Part shown: piece after piece, positions 1-6,475 of the stretch
How positions within the stretch are numbered: position 1 is the stretch's first letter
Layout of the letters: each line of letters starts with the position of its first letter
Source: Alistipes sp.
GTDB lineage: Bacteria; Bacteroidota; Bacteroidia; Bacteroidales; Rikenellaceae
Direction of reading: 5' to 3'
Length of the DNA stretch: 6,817 bases
NCBI GenBank assembly: GCA_017646785.1
Contig: JAGCLX010000089.1
Coordinates: 1-6,817, forward strand
Translations under genes and position numbers: made by a program
Notes under the pieces: generated by a model
The model's database searches: none
Told to the model about the DNA's origin: nothing
The model's input: only the letters and a program-made list of their open reading frames with translations

Positions 1-585
1 AAGAAAAAGGCTGGTGAGATTAACTCCAGCTCAATGGCGGATATTTCATTCTTGCTGTTGATATTCTTCTTGGTGACCACTACGATGGATGTCGACACAG
101 GTATGAAGCGTACGCTTCCGCCCTGGATTGACCCTACAGAGCAGCAGAACGATGTTGATGTTAATGAGCGTAACGTATTGAAGGTGAACGTATCGCGTAA
201 CGGTAGTATCATGGTTGGTACTGACGAGTATCGCGCAAACGACCTCAGACGTTCGGGTGGTCACTCGCGTCTTTCGCGTGAGGTATACCACTTCCTCGTA
301 GATCAGGACAAGTCTAACAAGAAGGCTGTCGAGATCGAGGGCGAGAAGTATAACATTAGCGAGGGTCTTGTTTCTCTTAAGGCCGATAACGAGTCAAAGT
401 ATAAGATTTATCTTCAGGTGCAGGATGAGCTTACTCACGCCTTCAACCTCTACCGTGACGACATCGCGCGTTTGGTATATGGTGTAGGTTACGATGAGCT
501 TGGCGACATCGAGGCTGCAAACATCCGTAAGGCTGTTCCTATGAAGATTTCTGAGGCAGAACCTAACGATCAAACAAAGAAGTAA
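1..585 (+). CDS. exbD: ExbD/TolR-family biopolymer transport protein, first of tandem pair (5' partial)
   Basis: This is the stator subunit of an ExbB-ExbD proton channel in the inner membrane, which energises TonB for outer-membrane uptake. The reading frame is open from base 1: 11 codons (KKKAGEINSSS) precede the first visible ATG at 34 and are typical of the cytoplasmic leader of ExbD, so that ATG is internal and the true start lies a few codons upstream of the window. One membrane segment follows (visible residues 13-29, MADISFLLLIFFLVTTT), with the family's conserved Asp at visible residue 14 (proton relay, equivalent to Asp25 of E. coli ExbD by position). The periplasmic part is about 165 residues, longer than in E. 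coli ExbD, and ends ISEAEPNDQTKK, as in Bacteroides homologues I recall. 194 residues are visible. The second exbD begins 2 bases after its stop. Arginine codons are mostly CGT, which fits high expression. Confidence 0.93.
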   Translation, partial: KKKAGEINSSSMADISFLLLIFFLVTTTMDVDTGMKRTLPPWIDPTEQQNDVDVNERNVLKVNVSRNGSIMVGTDEYRANDLRRSGGHSRLSREVYHFLVDQDKSNKKAVEIEGEKYNISEGLVSLKADNESKYKIYLQVQDELTHAFNLYRDDIARLVYGVGYDELGDIEAANIRKAVPMKISEAEPNDQTKK

Positions 586-587
586 TT

Positions 588-1040
588 ATGGCAGTAATGG
601 CAAAAAAGGGCAAGCGTGAAGTGCCCGCAATGTCGACCTCTTCACTTCCCGATATCGTGTTCATGTTGCTCTTCTTCTTCATGGCAGCAACTACGATGCG
701 TGAGGTTGATCCGTTGGTAAAGGTTCAGATGCCCCAGGCTAACGAGATTACAGAGCTCGATAAGAAGAATCTTGTAAACATCTGGATGGGTAAGCCCATG
801 AACGCCGCAAAGGGCGAGGATGCGTTGAAGATTCAGCTCAATGACAAGACTCAGGAGGTAGAGGATATTCGCAACTTCATCAGCGCAACAACAACTACCA
901 AGGGCGTAGGTCCCAAGGATATCGTTGTTAACTTGCGTGTAGATAAGGAGGCAACAGTTGGTAAGCTTACAGCTGTAAAGCAGGAGCTTCGTAAGGCTGA
1001 TGCGTTGAGTATCTCTTATGCAGCAATGCAGGCGGAGTAA
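588..1040 (+). CDS. exbD: ExbD/TolR-family biopolymer transport protein, second of tandem pair
   Basis: A second ExbD-type inner-membrane protein of 150 residues, clearly distinct in sequence from its upstream neighbour. A short basic cytoplasmic leader (KKGKRE) precedes one membrane segment at residues 20-37 (LPDIVFMLLFFFMAATTM), with the conserved Asp at residue 22. The periplasmic domain ends in a recognisable ExbD stretch (VKQELRKADALSISYA). The start at 588 lies 2 bases after the previous stop; an in-frame ATG at 597 (residue 4) is an equally possible start, and no Shine-Dalgarno sequence decides between them. Tight spacing implies translational coupling and perhaps a mixed ExbD1/ExbD2 stator. 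A strong terminator immediately downstream shows this is the last gene of its operon. ExbB is expected upstream of the window; that is inferred from Bacteroidetes gene order, not seen here. Confidence 0.93.
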   Translation: MAVMAKKGKREVPAMSTSSLPDIVFMLLFFFMAATTMREVDPLVKVQMPQANEITELDKKNLVNIWMGKPMNAAKGEDALKIQLNDKTQEVEDIRNFISATTTTKGVGPKDIVVNLRVDKEATVGKLTAVKQELRKADALSISYAAMQAE

Positions 1041-1060
1041 TCCGTTCCCTAAATAACGAG

Positions 1061-1096
1061 TAGAGAGGTTGTCCAAGTGGCAGCCTCTCTATTTTT
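1061..1096 (+). terminator. Rho-independent terminator after the exbD pair
   Basis: The arm TAGAGAGG (1061-1068) pairs perfectly with CCTCTCTA (1084-1091). The stem extends inward through bases 1069-1073 and 1079-1083 with two G-T wobbles, giving about 13 pairs and a 5-base loop (1074-1078). A run of five T follows at 1092-1096. It starts 20 bases after the exbD stop codon and separates the exbD operon from the outer-membrane protein gene. Confidence 0.9.
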
Positions 1097-1117
1097 GTTG
1101 ATATTGGACATCTACTG

Positions 1118-1148
1118 TTGACCATGACCGCCAAAAGTTGTATATTTG
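1118..1148 (+). promoter_or_regulatory. Candidate Bacteroidetes-type promoter for the outer-membrane protein gene
   Basis: TATATTTG at 1141-1148 matches the Bacteroides -7 consensus TAnnTTTG exactly. A TTG (1118-1120, in TGTTGACC) lies 20 bases upstream, in the range expected of the -33 element (TTTG), with one mismatch if read as GTTG. It follows directly on the terminator at 1061-1096, where a new promoter is needed. The expected transcription start is around 1152-1155, only a few bases ahead of the ATG at 1158. The element is called by eye; no experimental start is known. Confidence 0.55.
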
Positions 1149-1157
1149 TAGTGAGAT

Positions 1158-3626
1158 ATGAATTTACGCATTGCAGATATACTCATCACGGTGATATTAG
1201 CTATGATATCACTGACAGGGGCCACGGCACAAGAGTTGGCCTCTGACGAGGAGTTTGACTACCGCGACTTCAAGTTCTATAAGGAGGATCCTGAGGACGA
1301 CATTTCGCTGTGGGGTGGGCTCTACGAACTAAAGGTGGAGCAGCAACAAGATAGACACTACCTACCCAAATATCGCTATGCTCTGGCTTATGCCACAAGC
1401 AGCTACCGCGGTTTTCGCTATGAGGAGTCACGAAATACCTTCGGCAACATATCTATCGACTACAAGACTATCCGCAGCCTTAAAGCTCTCGGATATGACC
1501 CTCATAGCACATGTGGTATAGTAGGCTCCGCATATAGTGGTGCACTTGGGGAGAACACGATGATACTTCTGGGTAGTGAGTCGAGGCTGTATGACCGCCA
1601 GTCGCTGCGAGTAGAGCTCTCGGGGCGCAACTACCTTATGAGTGTCAACTATCGCGGCGTCTACACCGTACTGGATAGAGGCATCGCGCTCAAAGATGGC
1701 TGGACGCTGATGAGCAACGCCCGCGTGCGCACGGGTCGAGACATATATGTTGACGGCGTATTCACCAACGCACTCGACCTCTCTGTGGGAGCCTCGTACG
1801 CCGACCGCAACAACAATCTCGAACTCACATTATCACTACCTTGGTCCGAGCGCGGACTGCGCCAAGCATCTACCGAAGAGGCTTATAGGCTTACCCACAA
1901 CAAGCTGTACAACCCCTCATGGGGCATGCAGAGCGGCAAGGTCCGTAACTCACGCGTTGCCACAACACTACGCCCTGAGGTGGTGGCGCTATGGCGTCGA
2001 AGGGTCTCTGCAACGACATATCTCACCCTTGCCAGCAACATATACGTCGAGCGCTACGGCACATCGACCCTCACTTGGTTCAACACCCCAACTCCCGCAC
2101 CTGACAACTACAAATACATGCCGTCATACTTCCATGACGCCAACGACAAGCGCATAGTTGAAGAGGCGTGGATGACCAACGACCTGCGCTACACACAGGT
2201 GGACTGGGAGAGACTCTACCACACGAACTCACTACAGCAGGATGGACACGCCAGCTATGCCGTCACCTCACGACGCACAAACACCTCTCGGGCAACCGTA
2301 AATACGGGTCTCCGCAGCCAAATCAAAGAGATGGTAGTGGACTATGGCGTAGAGCTAAGTAGCAATCGGGAGCGTAATTTCCGCATAATGGATGACCTCC
2401 TGGGCGCGAGCCACATCATCGACAAAGACTACTACATCGAGGATGATGCCACATACTCACACCTAACTGAAAACAACCTCCACAACCCTAACCACAGAGT
2501 TGCGGAGGGCGATCGCTATGGCTACGACTATCTGCTAACGCGCCTTCGCGCAAAGTTCTACGCATCAGCCAAATGGAGCGTCAGCGGCATAGACCTCTCG
2601 TTAGGTGCAAATATCTCTGCTGAGCATACCCGCAGGCGCGGTCTTTTCGAGAAAGAACTCTTCCCAGGCAAGGCATCATACGGTCACTCTCAGGGCGTTA
2701 CGCTTATGCCAGCAATGCTCACAGCAACAGTTCGTTACGACTTTGATAAACACGACGTAGGTGCATCGGTCATGTTGCGTAGCGAAAGCCCATGCTGCAG
2801 CGACCTCTTCCTGCAACCCGAGTACAACAATCGCCTTGTGGACAACCCCAAGGTGGCTACAGCCCTGTCGGCAGAAGCATCATACGGATACTCTGCACAA
2901 CGCCTGCGACTGCAAGCAGCACTATTTGCCACCAGAACAGCCAACGAGATGCACGTTGTGCGCTACTACGACGACCTAGCAGGAGAGTATGCAGATGCCG
3001 TTGTTGAGGGAATAGGACGACTACACTATGGCATCGAGCTAAGCGCATATATCGCATGGTCGCAACACTTCAACTCCAATGCAGCCATTACCGCAGCTCA
3101 GTATCGCCACGTCGACAACCCAAGCGTGACAACCTATGCCGACGACGACAACAGTCTGATTGCCAACACTATTTCACAAATGAAAGGTATTCATGTAGGC
3201 GTGCCTCAACTCATGCTCTATGGCGATATCTGCTTTAGGCACAAGGGGTGGACGGCGTGTGCTTCGGTGCAATACTGGGGCCTCAACTATGCCACGCCAT
3301 CATACATACGACGCACCGTGCGCATAGTATCCTACGCCGCATCAACAGAGGAGGCCGAGATACTCAAGCAGCAGGATAGACTCCCCGATGCAACGACCCT
3401 TGATCTCACGCTGGCAAAGTATATAAAATTCAAGAACGACCTCGCGCTTAACATTCAGTTTTCGGCACGCAACATACTGGGTAGCAGTGTAGTATATAGC
3501 AGCTACGAGGAGAATCGCATATCGCTTCACAAGGCTGGGTATCGCACCAACATATCCCCCTTTGCCAACCGCGTTCTATACGCCTATCCACACCTCTTCT
3601 CGCTCTCAGCGTCGCTAATGTTTTAG
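1158..3626 (+). CDS. TonB-dependent receptor-like outer-membrane beta-barrel protein with divergent plug
   Basis: An 822-residue outer-membrane protein; the substrate is unknown. Residues 1-24 form a signal peptide (basic NLR, hydrophobic core, cleavage after ATA before Q25), which supports the ATG at 1158. Most of the rest alternates in beta-strand style, is rich in Tyr, Ser, Asn and Arg, and ends in the Phe-terminated strand FSLSASLMF typical of BAM-assembled barrels. Segments I recognise from Bacteroides TonB-dependent receptors include YNPSWGMQSGKVRNSRV (251-267), DNYKYMPSY (316-324), VDWERLY (348-354), DDLLGA (412-417) and NNLHNPNHRVAEGDRYGYDY (439-458). Those relatives usually carry a CarboxypepD-reg-like domain and a plug before the barrel. 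Here the regulatory domain is absent, and residues 30-150 look like a plug that has lost its standard motifs (a YRG at 83-85 remains). I see no TonB box. It appears monocistronic, between a terminator and a second promoter. ATA isoleucine codons and mixed Arg codons differ from the exbD genes, suggesting lower expression. Confidence 0.85.
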   Translation: MNLRIADILITVILAMISLTGATAQELASDEEFDYRDFKFYKEDPEDDISLWGGLYELKVEQQQDRHYLPKYRYALAYATSSYRGFRYEESRNTFGNISIDYKTIRSLKALGYDPHSTCGIVGSAYSGALGENTMILLGSESRLYDRQSLRVELSGRNYLMSVNYRGVYTVLDRGIALKDGWTLMSNARVRTGRDIYVDGVFTNALDLSVGASYADRNNNLELTLSLPWSERGLRQASTEEAYRLTHNKLYNPSWGMQSGKVRNSRVATTLRPEVVALWRRRVSATTYLTLASNIYVERYGTSTLTWFNTPTPAPDNYKYMPSYFHDANDKRIVEEAWMTNDLRYTQVDWERLYHTNSLQQDGHASYAVTSRRTNTSRATVNTGLRSQIKEMVVDYGVELSSNRERNFRIMDDLLGASHIIDKDYYIEDDATYSHLTENNLHNPNHRVAEGDRYGYDYLLTRLRAKFYASAKWSVSGIDLSLGANISAEHTRRRGLFEKELFPGKASYGHSQGVTLMPAMLTATVRYDFDKHDVGASVMLRSESPCCSDLFLQPEYNNRLVDNPKVATALSAEASYGYSAQRLRLQAALFATRTANEMHVVRYYDDLAGEYADAVVEGIGRLHYGIELSAYIAWSQHFNSNAAITAAQYRHVDNPSVTTYADDDNSLIANTISQMKGIHVGVPQLMLYGDICFRHKGWTACASVQYWGLNYATPSYIRRTVRIVSYAASTEEAEILKQQDRLPDATTLDLTLAKYIKFKNDLALNIQFSARNILGSSVVYSSYEENRISLHKAGYRTNISPFANRVLYAYPHLFSLSASLMF

Positions 3627-3688
3627 AAACAGCACACAGCCTTTGGTAAACTTTTCGCTTAGGGCTTTTATGTTTGCTGATTTTTTCT

Positions 3689-3696
3689 TATCTTTA
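3689..3696 (+). promoter_or_regulatory. Candidate -7 box of the promoter for the RicT-GldH-TrmB-RlmD unit
   Basis: TATCTTTA matches the Bacteroides -7 consensus TAnnTTTG at all but the last base. No convincing TTTG lies at the usual -33 spacing; the nearest is the T-run at 3666-3669, and a TTTG at 3673-3676 is too close. Transcription would begin near 3700-3703 and give a 25-28 base AT-rich leader (containing TATATATATAAC) before the ATG at 3728. The 101-base gap shows no clear terminator for the preceding gene, so read-through is possible as well. Confidence 0.45.
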
Positions 3697-3727
3697 CAGC
3701 GAATTGTATATATATAACAGAGAGATA

Positions 3728-5236
3728 ATGAGTTGTAATAAAAAACATATTCCAGATATTGGTCGTGGTTGTACATTCTGTGACTGCGGTGACGAGATTT
3801 GTGCACACGCATCCGAGGGGTGCTACAAGCTCCACGAAACCGACTGGCTCGAGGAGTACCCCAACAACATCCCAACAGACATCTTCGAGGTGCGCTTCAA
3901 GAATACACGCCGCTCCTACTACCAGAATGTCAACAATCTCGACCTTAAGCGTGGCGATATCGTTGCCGTGGAGGCACAGCCTGGCCACGACATAGGCATT
4001 GTGTCGCTCACTGGCGACATGGTGGCAAAGCAAATGCGTCGCGTGGGCTTCAACCCCCACAATGGCGAGTTCAAGAAGATATACCGCAAGGCACGCCCCT
4101 ACGACATCGAGCGCTGGCAGGAGGCCATAGCCCTCGAGCACGAGACCATGATTGCCTCACGACAAATCGCTGCCGACATGGGTCTTAACATGAAGATTGG
4201 CGACGTGGAGTATCAGGGCGACAAGCTTAAGGCTATCTTCTACTACATTGCCGACGAGCGTGTCGACTTCCGCGAGCTCATCAAGGTGTTCGCCGAGCGC
4301 TTCCACATCCGCATCGAGATGAAGCAGATTGGTGCGCGCCAGGAGGCTGGTCGTATCGGCGGTATCGGCGCATGTGGTCGCGAACTCTGTTGCGCATCGT
4401 GGATATCGAGCTTCTCGAGTGTAACCACCAATGCCGCACGCATGCAGGAGATATCACTCAACCCACAGAAGTTGGCCGGACAGTGCTCTAAGCTAAAGTG
4501 CTGCCTTATGTATGAGTACGACGTATATGCTGACGCACGCCGCACCATCCCACGACTTCGCGAGCCGCTACAGACGCTCGATGGCGAGTGGTTCCTCGTA
4601 AAGATAGATCCCCTGGCAGGCACCATGTCCTTCTCAACAAGCAAGGGTACTATGGCCAACCTTACCACGCTGCCCATTAGTCGTGTTCGAGAGATTATCG
4701 CCATTAACCGTGCAGGAGAAAAGGCCGAGACACTCATTGGTGAGAGCGGCGAGAGCAGAGTGGAGGAGCCTACATATCGCAGCCAGGAGGATAGCATCAC
4801 ACGCTTCGACAATAAGGGTAAGCACAATAAGCGCAATAAGCGACGCGGTGGCAAGAGCGAGTCGCACGAGAGTGCACCCGCAGAGTCAACAGCCACAGAG
4901 CAACCCTCCTCGGAGGCAAATGAGGCTAAGAGTGCTGATGAGCCACAGCGAGGTGCGGAGCGCCGCGATAGACGCGACAGACGAGATCGTCGTGACAGAC
5001 GCGACAGACGTAACAATGGCGAGGGTGGCAACAACGGTGAGAGTCGCGAACAGCGCGAGAGCAATCCCCAAGCACCTGCGCAGAGCCAAAACGTCGAGGA
5101 GGCAAGCCGTGAGCAGCACGAGCGTGGTGAGCACAATGAGCGCCGTGGTCGCAACCACCGTGGTCGTCGTCATGGTGGCGAGCGTCGCAACAATGGTGGC
5201 GAGAACAAGAATAAGAACAACAGCAACAACGAGTAA
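3728..5236 (+). CDS. ricT: PSP1-domain RicT/YaaT-family protein with Arg/Asp/Asn-rich C-terminal tail
   Basis: A 502-residue cytoplasmic protein of the PSP1 family. In Bacillus subtilis RicT (YaaT) joins RicA and RicF in an Fe-S-binding complex acting in RNase Y-dependent RNA processing; the role in Bacteroidetes is not established. The N-terminus is Cys-rich (C15, C18, C20, C25, C32). Residues 52-100 carry conserved PSP1 sequence (FEVRFKNTRRSYYQNVNN, then VAVEAQPGHDIGIVSLTGD). Residues 194-260 hold the family core, RIEMKQIGARQEAGRIGGIG, followed by two CX4CC motifs: C216/C221/C222 and C253/C258/C259, plausible Fe-S ligands. From about residue 340 a low-complexity tail makes up a third of the protein: RRD repeats (412-429), an RG-rich patch (472-487) and an Asn-rich end. 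I chose the ATG at 3728 because the frame extends upstream only through a TTG (3674) that lies within the promoter region. gldH follows after 3 bases. The family call is firm; the function is by analogy only. Confidence 0.9.
   Translation: MSCNKKHIPDIGRGCTFCDCGDEICAHASEGCYKLHETDWLEEYPNNIPTDIFEVRFKNTRRSYYQNVNNLDLKRGDIVAVEAQPGHDIGIVSLTGDMVAKQMRRVGFNPHNGEFKKIYRKARPYDIERWQEAIALEHETMIASRQIAADMGLNMKIGDVEYQGDKLKAIFYYIADERVDFRELIKVFAERFHIRIEMKQIGARQEAGRIGGIGACGRELCCASWISSFSSVTTNAARMQEISLNPQKLAGQCSKLKCCLMYEYDVYADARRTIPRLREPLQTLDGEWFLVKIDPLAGTMSFSTSKGTMANLTTLPISRVREIIAINRAGEKAETLIGESGESRVEEPTYRSQEDSITRFDNKGKHNKRNKRRGGKSESHESAPAESTATEQPSSEANEAKSADEPQRGAERRDRRDRRDRRDRRDRRNNGEGGNNGESREQRESNPQAPAQSQNVEEASREQHERGEHNERRGRNHRGRRHGGERRNNGGENKNKNNSNNE
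4961..5014 (+). repeat. In-frame imperfect 9-bp tandem repeat encoding (RRD)5-RRN
   Basis: Six consecutive 9-base units, variants of CGCGACAGA in different phase, encode RRD five times and then RRN at residues 412-429 of the RicT-like protein. Arginine is written as CGC, AGA, CGA and CGT and aspartate as GAT and GAC, so the peptide period is better conserved than the DNA period. The tract is part of a longer charged, probably disordered tail. Confidence 0.85.
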
Positions 5237-5239
5237 GCG

Positions 5240-5680
5240 ATGCAGCGCCTGATATATGTTGTTATGGTGGCCATGGCCACTATTGCCATGTCGTGCAACG
5301 AGGTGAAGCACAGCGTCGAAATGCACGATGTGACAACAAGCGCATGGTCAACACCCGAGAGCTTCATCTATGAGAATGAGGACTCGCTCTCGCAGCGCGA
5401 CTTGGAGATTGTCGTGCGCTATGGCACGGGCTACGTTGCCGACTCTGTTAGCATGCGCATCCTCACCATATCTCCCGACTCCATGGTTGTGGAGGAGCCT
5501 TTCACGCTCCACATACCACGCATTAGAGAGGTACGCCCCCAGGAGCAGACCTTTCTCTATCGTCGCAACGTGGTATTGGGTCGCAAGGGTCAGTATGAGT
5601 TCCGCCTCACGCCCGACACGCTATTCGAGGGCATAAGCTCCATCGGCATCATGGTTGGTGAGCCTACGCAAAATAAGTAG
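5240..5680 (+). CDS. gldH: GldH-type gliding-motility-family lipoprotein
   Basis: A 146-residue predicted lipoprotein. The signal peptide (MQRLIYVVMVAMATIAMSC) ends in a lipobox-like AMSC, with the lipidated Cys at residue 19. The -3 residue is Ala rather than the usual Leu, which is tolerated in Bacteroidetes. The mature part is a compact beta-rich domain: WSTPESFIYENEDSL (about 36-50), LEIVVRYGTGYVADSVSMRI (54-73) and a final YEFRLTPDTLFEGISSIGIM, a layout fitting the GldH family (typically about 150-165 residues). GldH is needed for gliding in Flavobacterium johnsoniae, but homologues persist in non-gliding Bacteroidales, where the role is unclear. After the Cys comes NEVKH, with only one acidic residue, so there is no strong surface-export signal. 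The gene starts 3 bases after the RicT-like gene and ends 21 bases before trmB, so it is probably co-transcribed. The family call rests on recalled sequence pattern and on gene context (RicT-GldH adjacency occurs in Bacteroides). Confidence 0.78.
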   Translation: MQRLIYVVMVAMATIAMSCNEVKHSVEMHDVTTSAWSTPESFIYENEDSLSQRDLEIVVRYGTGYVADSVSMRILTISPDSMVVEEPFTLHIPRIREVRPQEQTFLYRRNVVLGRKGQYEFRLTPDTLFEGISSIGIMVGEPTQNK

Positions 5681-5701
5681 AATAAAACATAATCCATACT
5701 T

Positions 5702-6454
5702 ATGGGAAAAGATAAATTAAGAAAGTTTGCTGAGAACCTCACCTTCAAGTGCATGGTGCAGCCCGAGTTTGATGACATCTTCCACAAGGATCACCCCTTG
5801 AAGGGCAACTGGCACAAGGAGTTCTTCCACAACGACAACCCCATCATCCTTGAGCTGGGCTGTGGCCGTGGCGAGTATACCGTAGCACTTGCCGAGCGCA
5901 ACCCCGACAAGAACTACATAGGCATCGATATCAAGGGTGCTCGCATGTGGCGCGGTGCTAAGACAGCTACCGAGCGCGGCATGGAGAATGTTGGCTTCGT
6001 GCGCACACGCATAGAGTTCATCCGTTCGTTCTTTGCCGAGGGCGAGGTGTCTGAGATATGGATTACCTTCCCCGATCCACAGCTCAAGAGCCGACGCGCC
6101 AAGAAACGTCTTACATCGCCACTCTTCCTTGCCGACTACAAAAAGATGCTCACCGAGGATGGCGTTATCAACCTCAAGACCGACTCTAAGCACTTGTACG
6201 CCTACACTGCAGCCGTTATCGAGCGATTGGGTCTTGATGTCGAGGTGCAGAACGACGACATCTACGGCTCGGGATATGCCGACGAGGTGCTATCGGTAAA
6301 GACGGCCTACGAGAGTAAATTCGTGGCTATGGGACTACCCATCACCTACACACGCTTCAGCCTCAAAAACTGCAACACCTTCGAGTTCTTCGAGTGGGAG
6401 GGCGACGAGGCACTGGAGAAGGATGCCGAGGAGAATAGAACAAAAGCCTTTTAG
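5702..6454 (+). CDS. trmB: tRNA (guanine-N7-)-methyltransferase TrmB
   Basis: A 250-residue cytoplasmic, SAM-dependent enzyme (EC 2.1.1.33) that makes m7G46 in the variable loop of tRNA. The Rossmann methyltransferase signature ELGCGRGEYT lies at 51-60 and GIDIKG, for the SAM ribose-binding strand, at 74-79. The TrmB hallmark FPDPQLKSRRAKKRL runs from 123 to 137 with the conserved Asp125. NLKTDSKHLY (157-166) and the late motif TAYESKF (201-207), which also contacts SAM or substrate in the family, are present. Length and motif order are those of a complete bacterial TrmB. The N-terminus (MGKDKLRKFAENLTF) matches Bacteroidetes homologues and supports the ATG at 5702, although only an A-rich sequence and no Shine-Dalgarno precedes it. 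The last residues (EKDAEENRTKAF) form an acidic, probably flexible tail. It sits 21 bases from genes on both sides, inside an apparent four-gene operon. Confidence 0.96.
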   Translation: MGKDKLRKFAENLTFKCMVQPEFDDIFHKDHPLKGNWHKEFFHNDNPIILELGCGRGEYTVALAERNPDKNYIGIDIKGARMWRGAKTATERGMENVGFVRTRIEFIRSFFAEGEVSEIWITFPDPQLKSRRAKKRLTSPLFLADYKKMLTEDGVINLKTDSKHLYAYTAAVIERLGLDVEVQNDDIYGSGYADEVLSVKTAYESKFVAMGLPITYTRFSLKNCNTFEFFEWEGDEALEKDAEENRTKAF

Positions 6455-6475
6455 TAGTTATATATAATCGATAAC

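Noticed and set aside
3638..3670. AGCC/GGCT followed by TTTT after the outer-membrane protein gene, considered as a terminator
   Set aside because: The stem is only about four pairs across a loop of some 20 bases, too weak to call.
3706..3717. TATATATATAAC before the RicT-like gene, resembling TATATATAA before the RlmD-type gene, considered as a shared regulatory motif
   Set aside because: A short alternating AT run in leader or intergenic DNA with no further shared sequence; not distinguishable from composition.
3668..4141. A 157-codon minus-strand frame opposite the start of the RicT-like gene
   Set aside because: It is a codon-bias shadow of the conserved PSP1 region, would span the promoter and intergenic gap, and has no recognisable domain.
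4243..5154. A 303-codon open frame on the minus strand opposite the RicT-like gene
   Set aside because: It is Ser/Arg/Leu-rich and low in complexity, the mirror of the GC-rich codons and repeats of the real gene. It shows no recognisable domain, and the + strand frame is a clear family member.
4683..5252. A 189-codon + strand frame overlapping the RicT tail
   Set aside because: It is an out-of-frame reading of the repetitive Arg-rich tail, giving Val/Ala/Thr low complexity, and runs into the start of gldH.
5717..6193. A 158-codon minus-strand frame opposite trmB
   Set aside because: It lies entirely within the conserved TrmB coding sequence and has no motif of its own.
6457..6475. Inverted repeat GTTAT/ATAAC just before the RlmD-type gene, considered as a terminator or operator
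   Set aside because: Only five AT-rich pairs with a 9-base loop and no T-run follow; this is easily expected by chance in an AT-rich gap.
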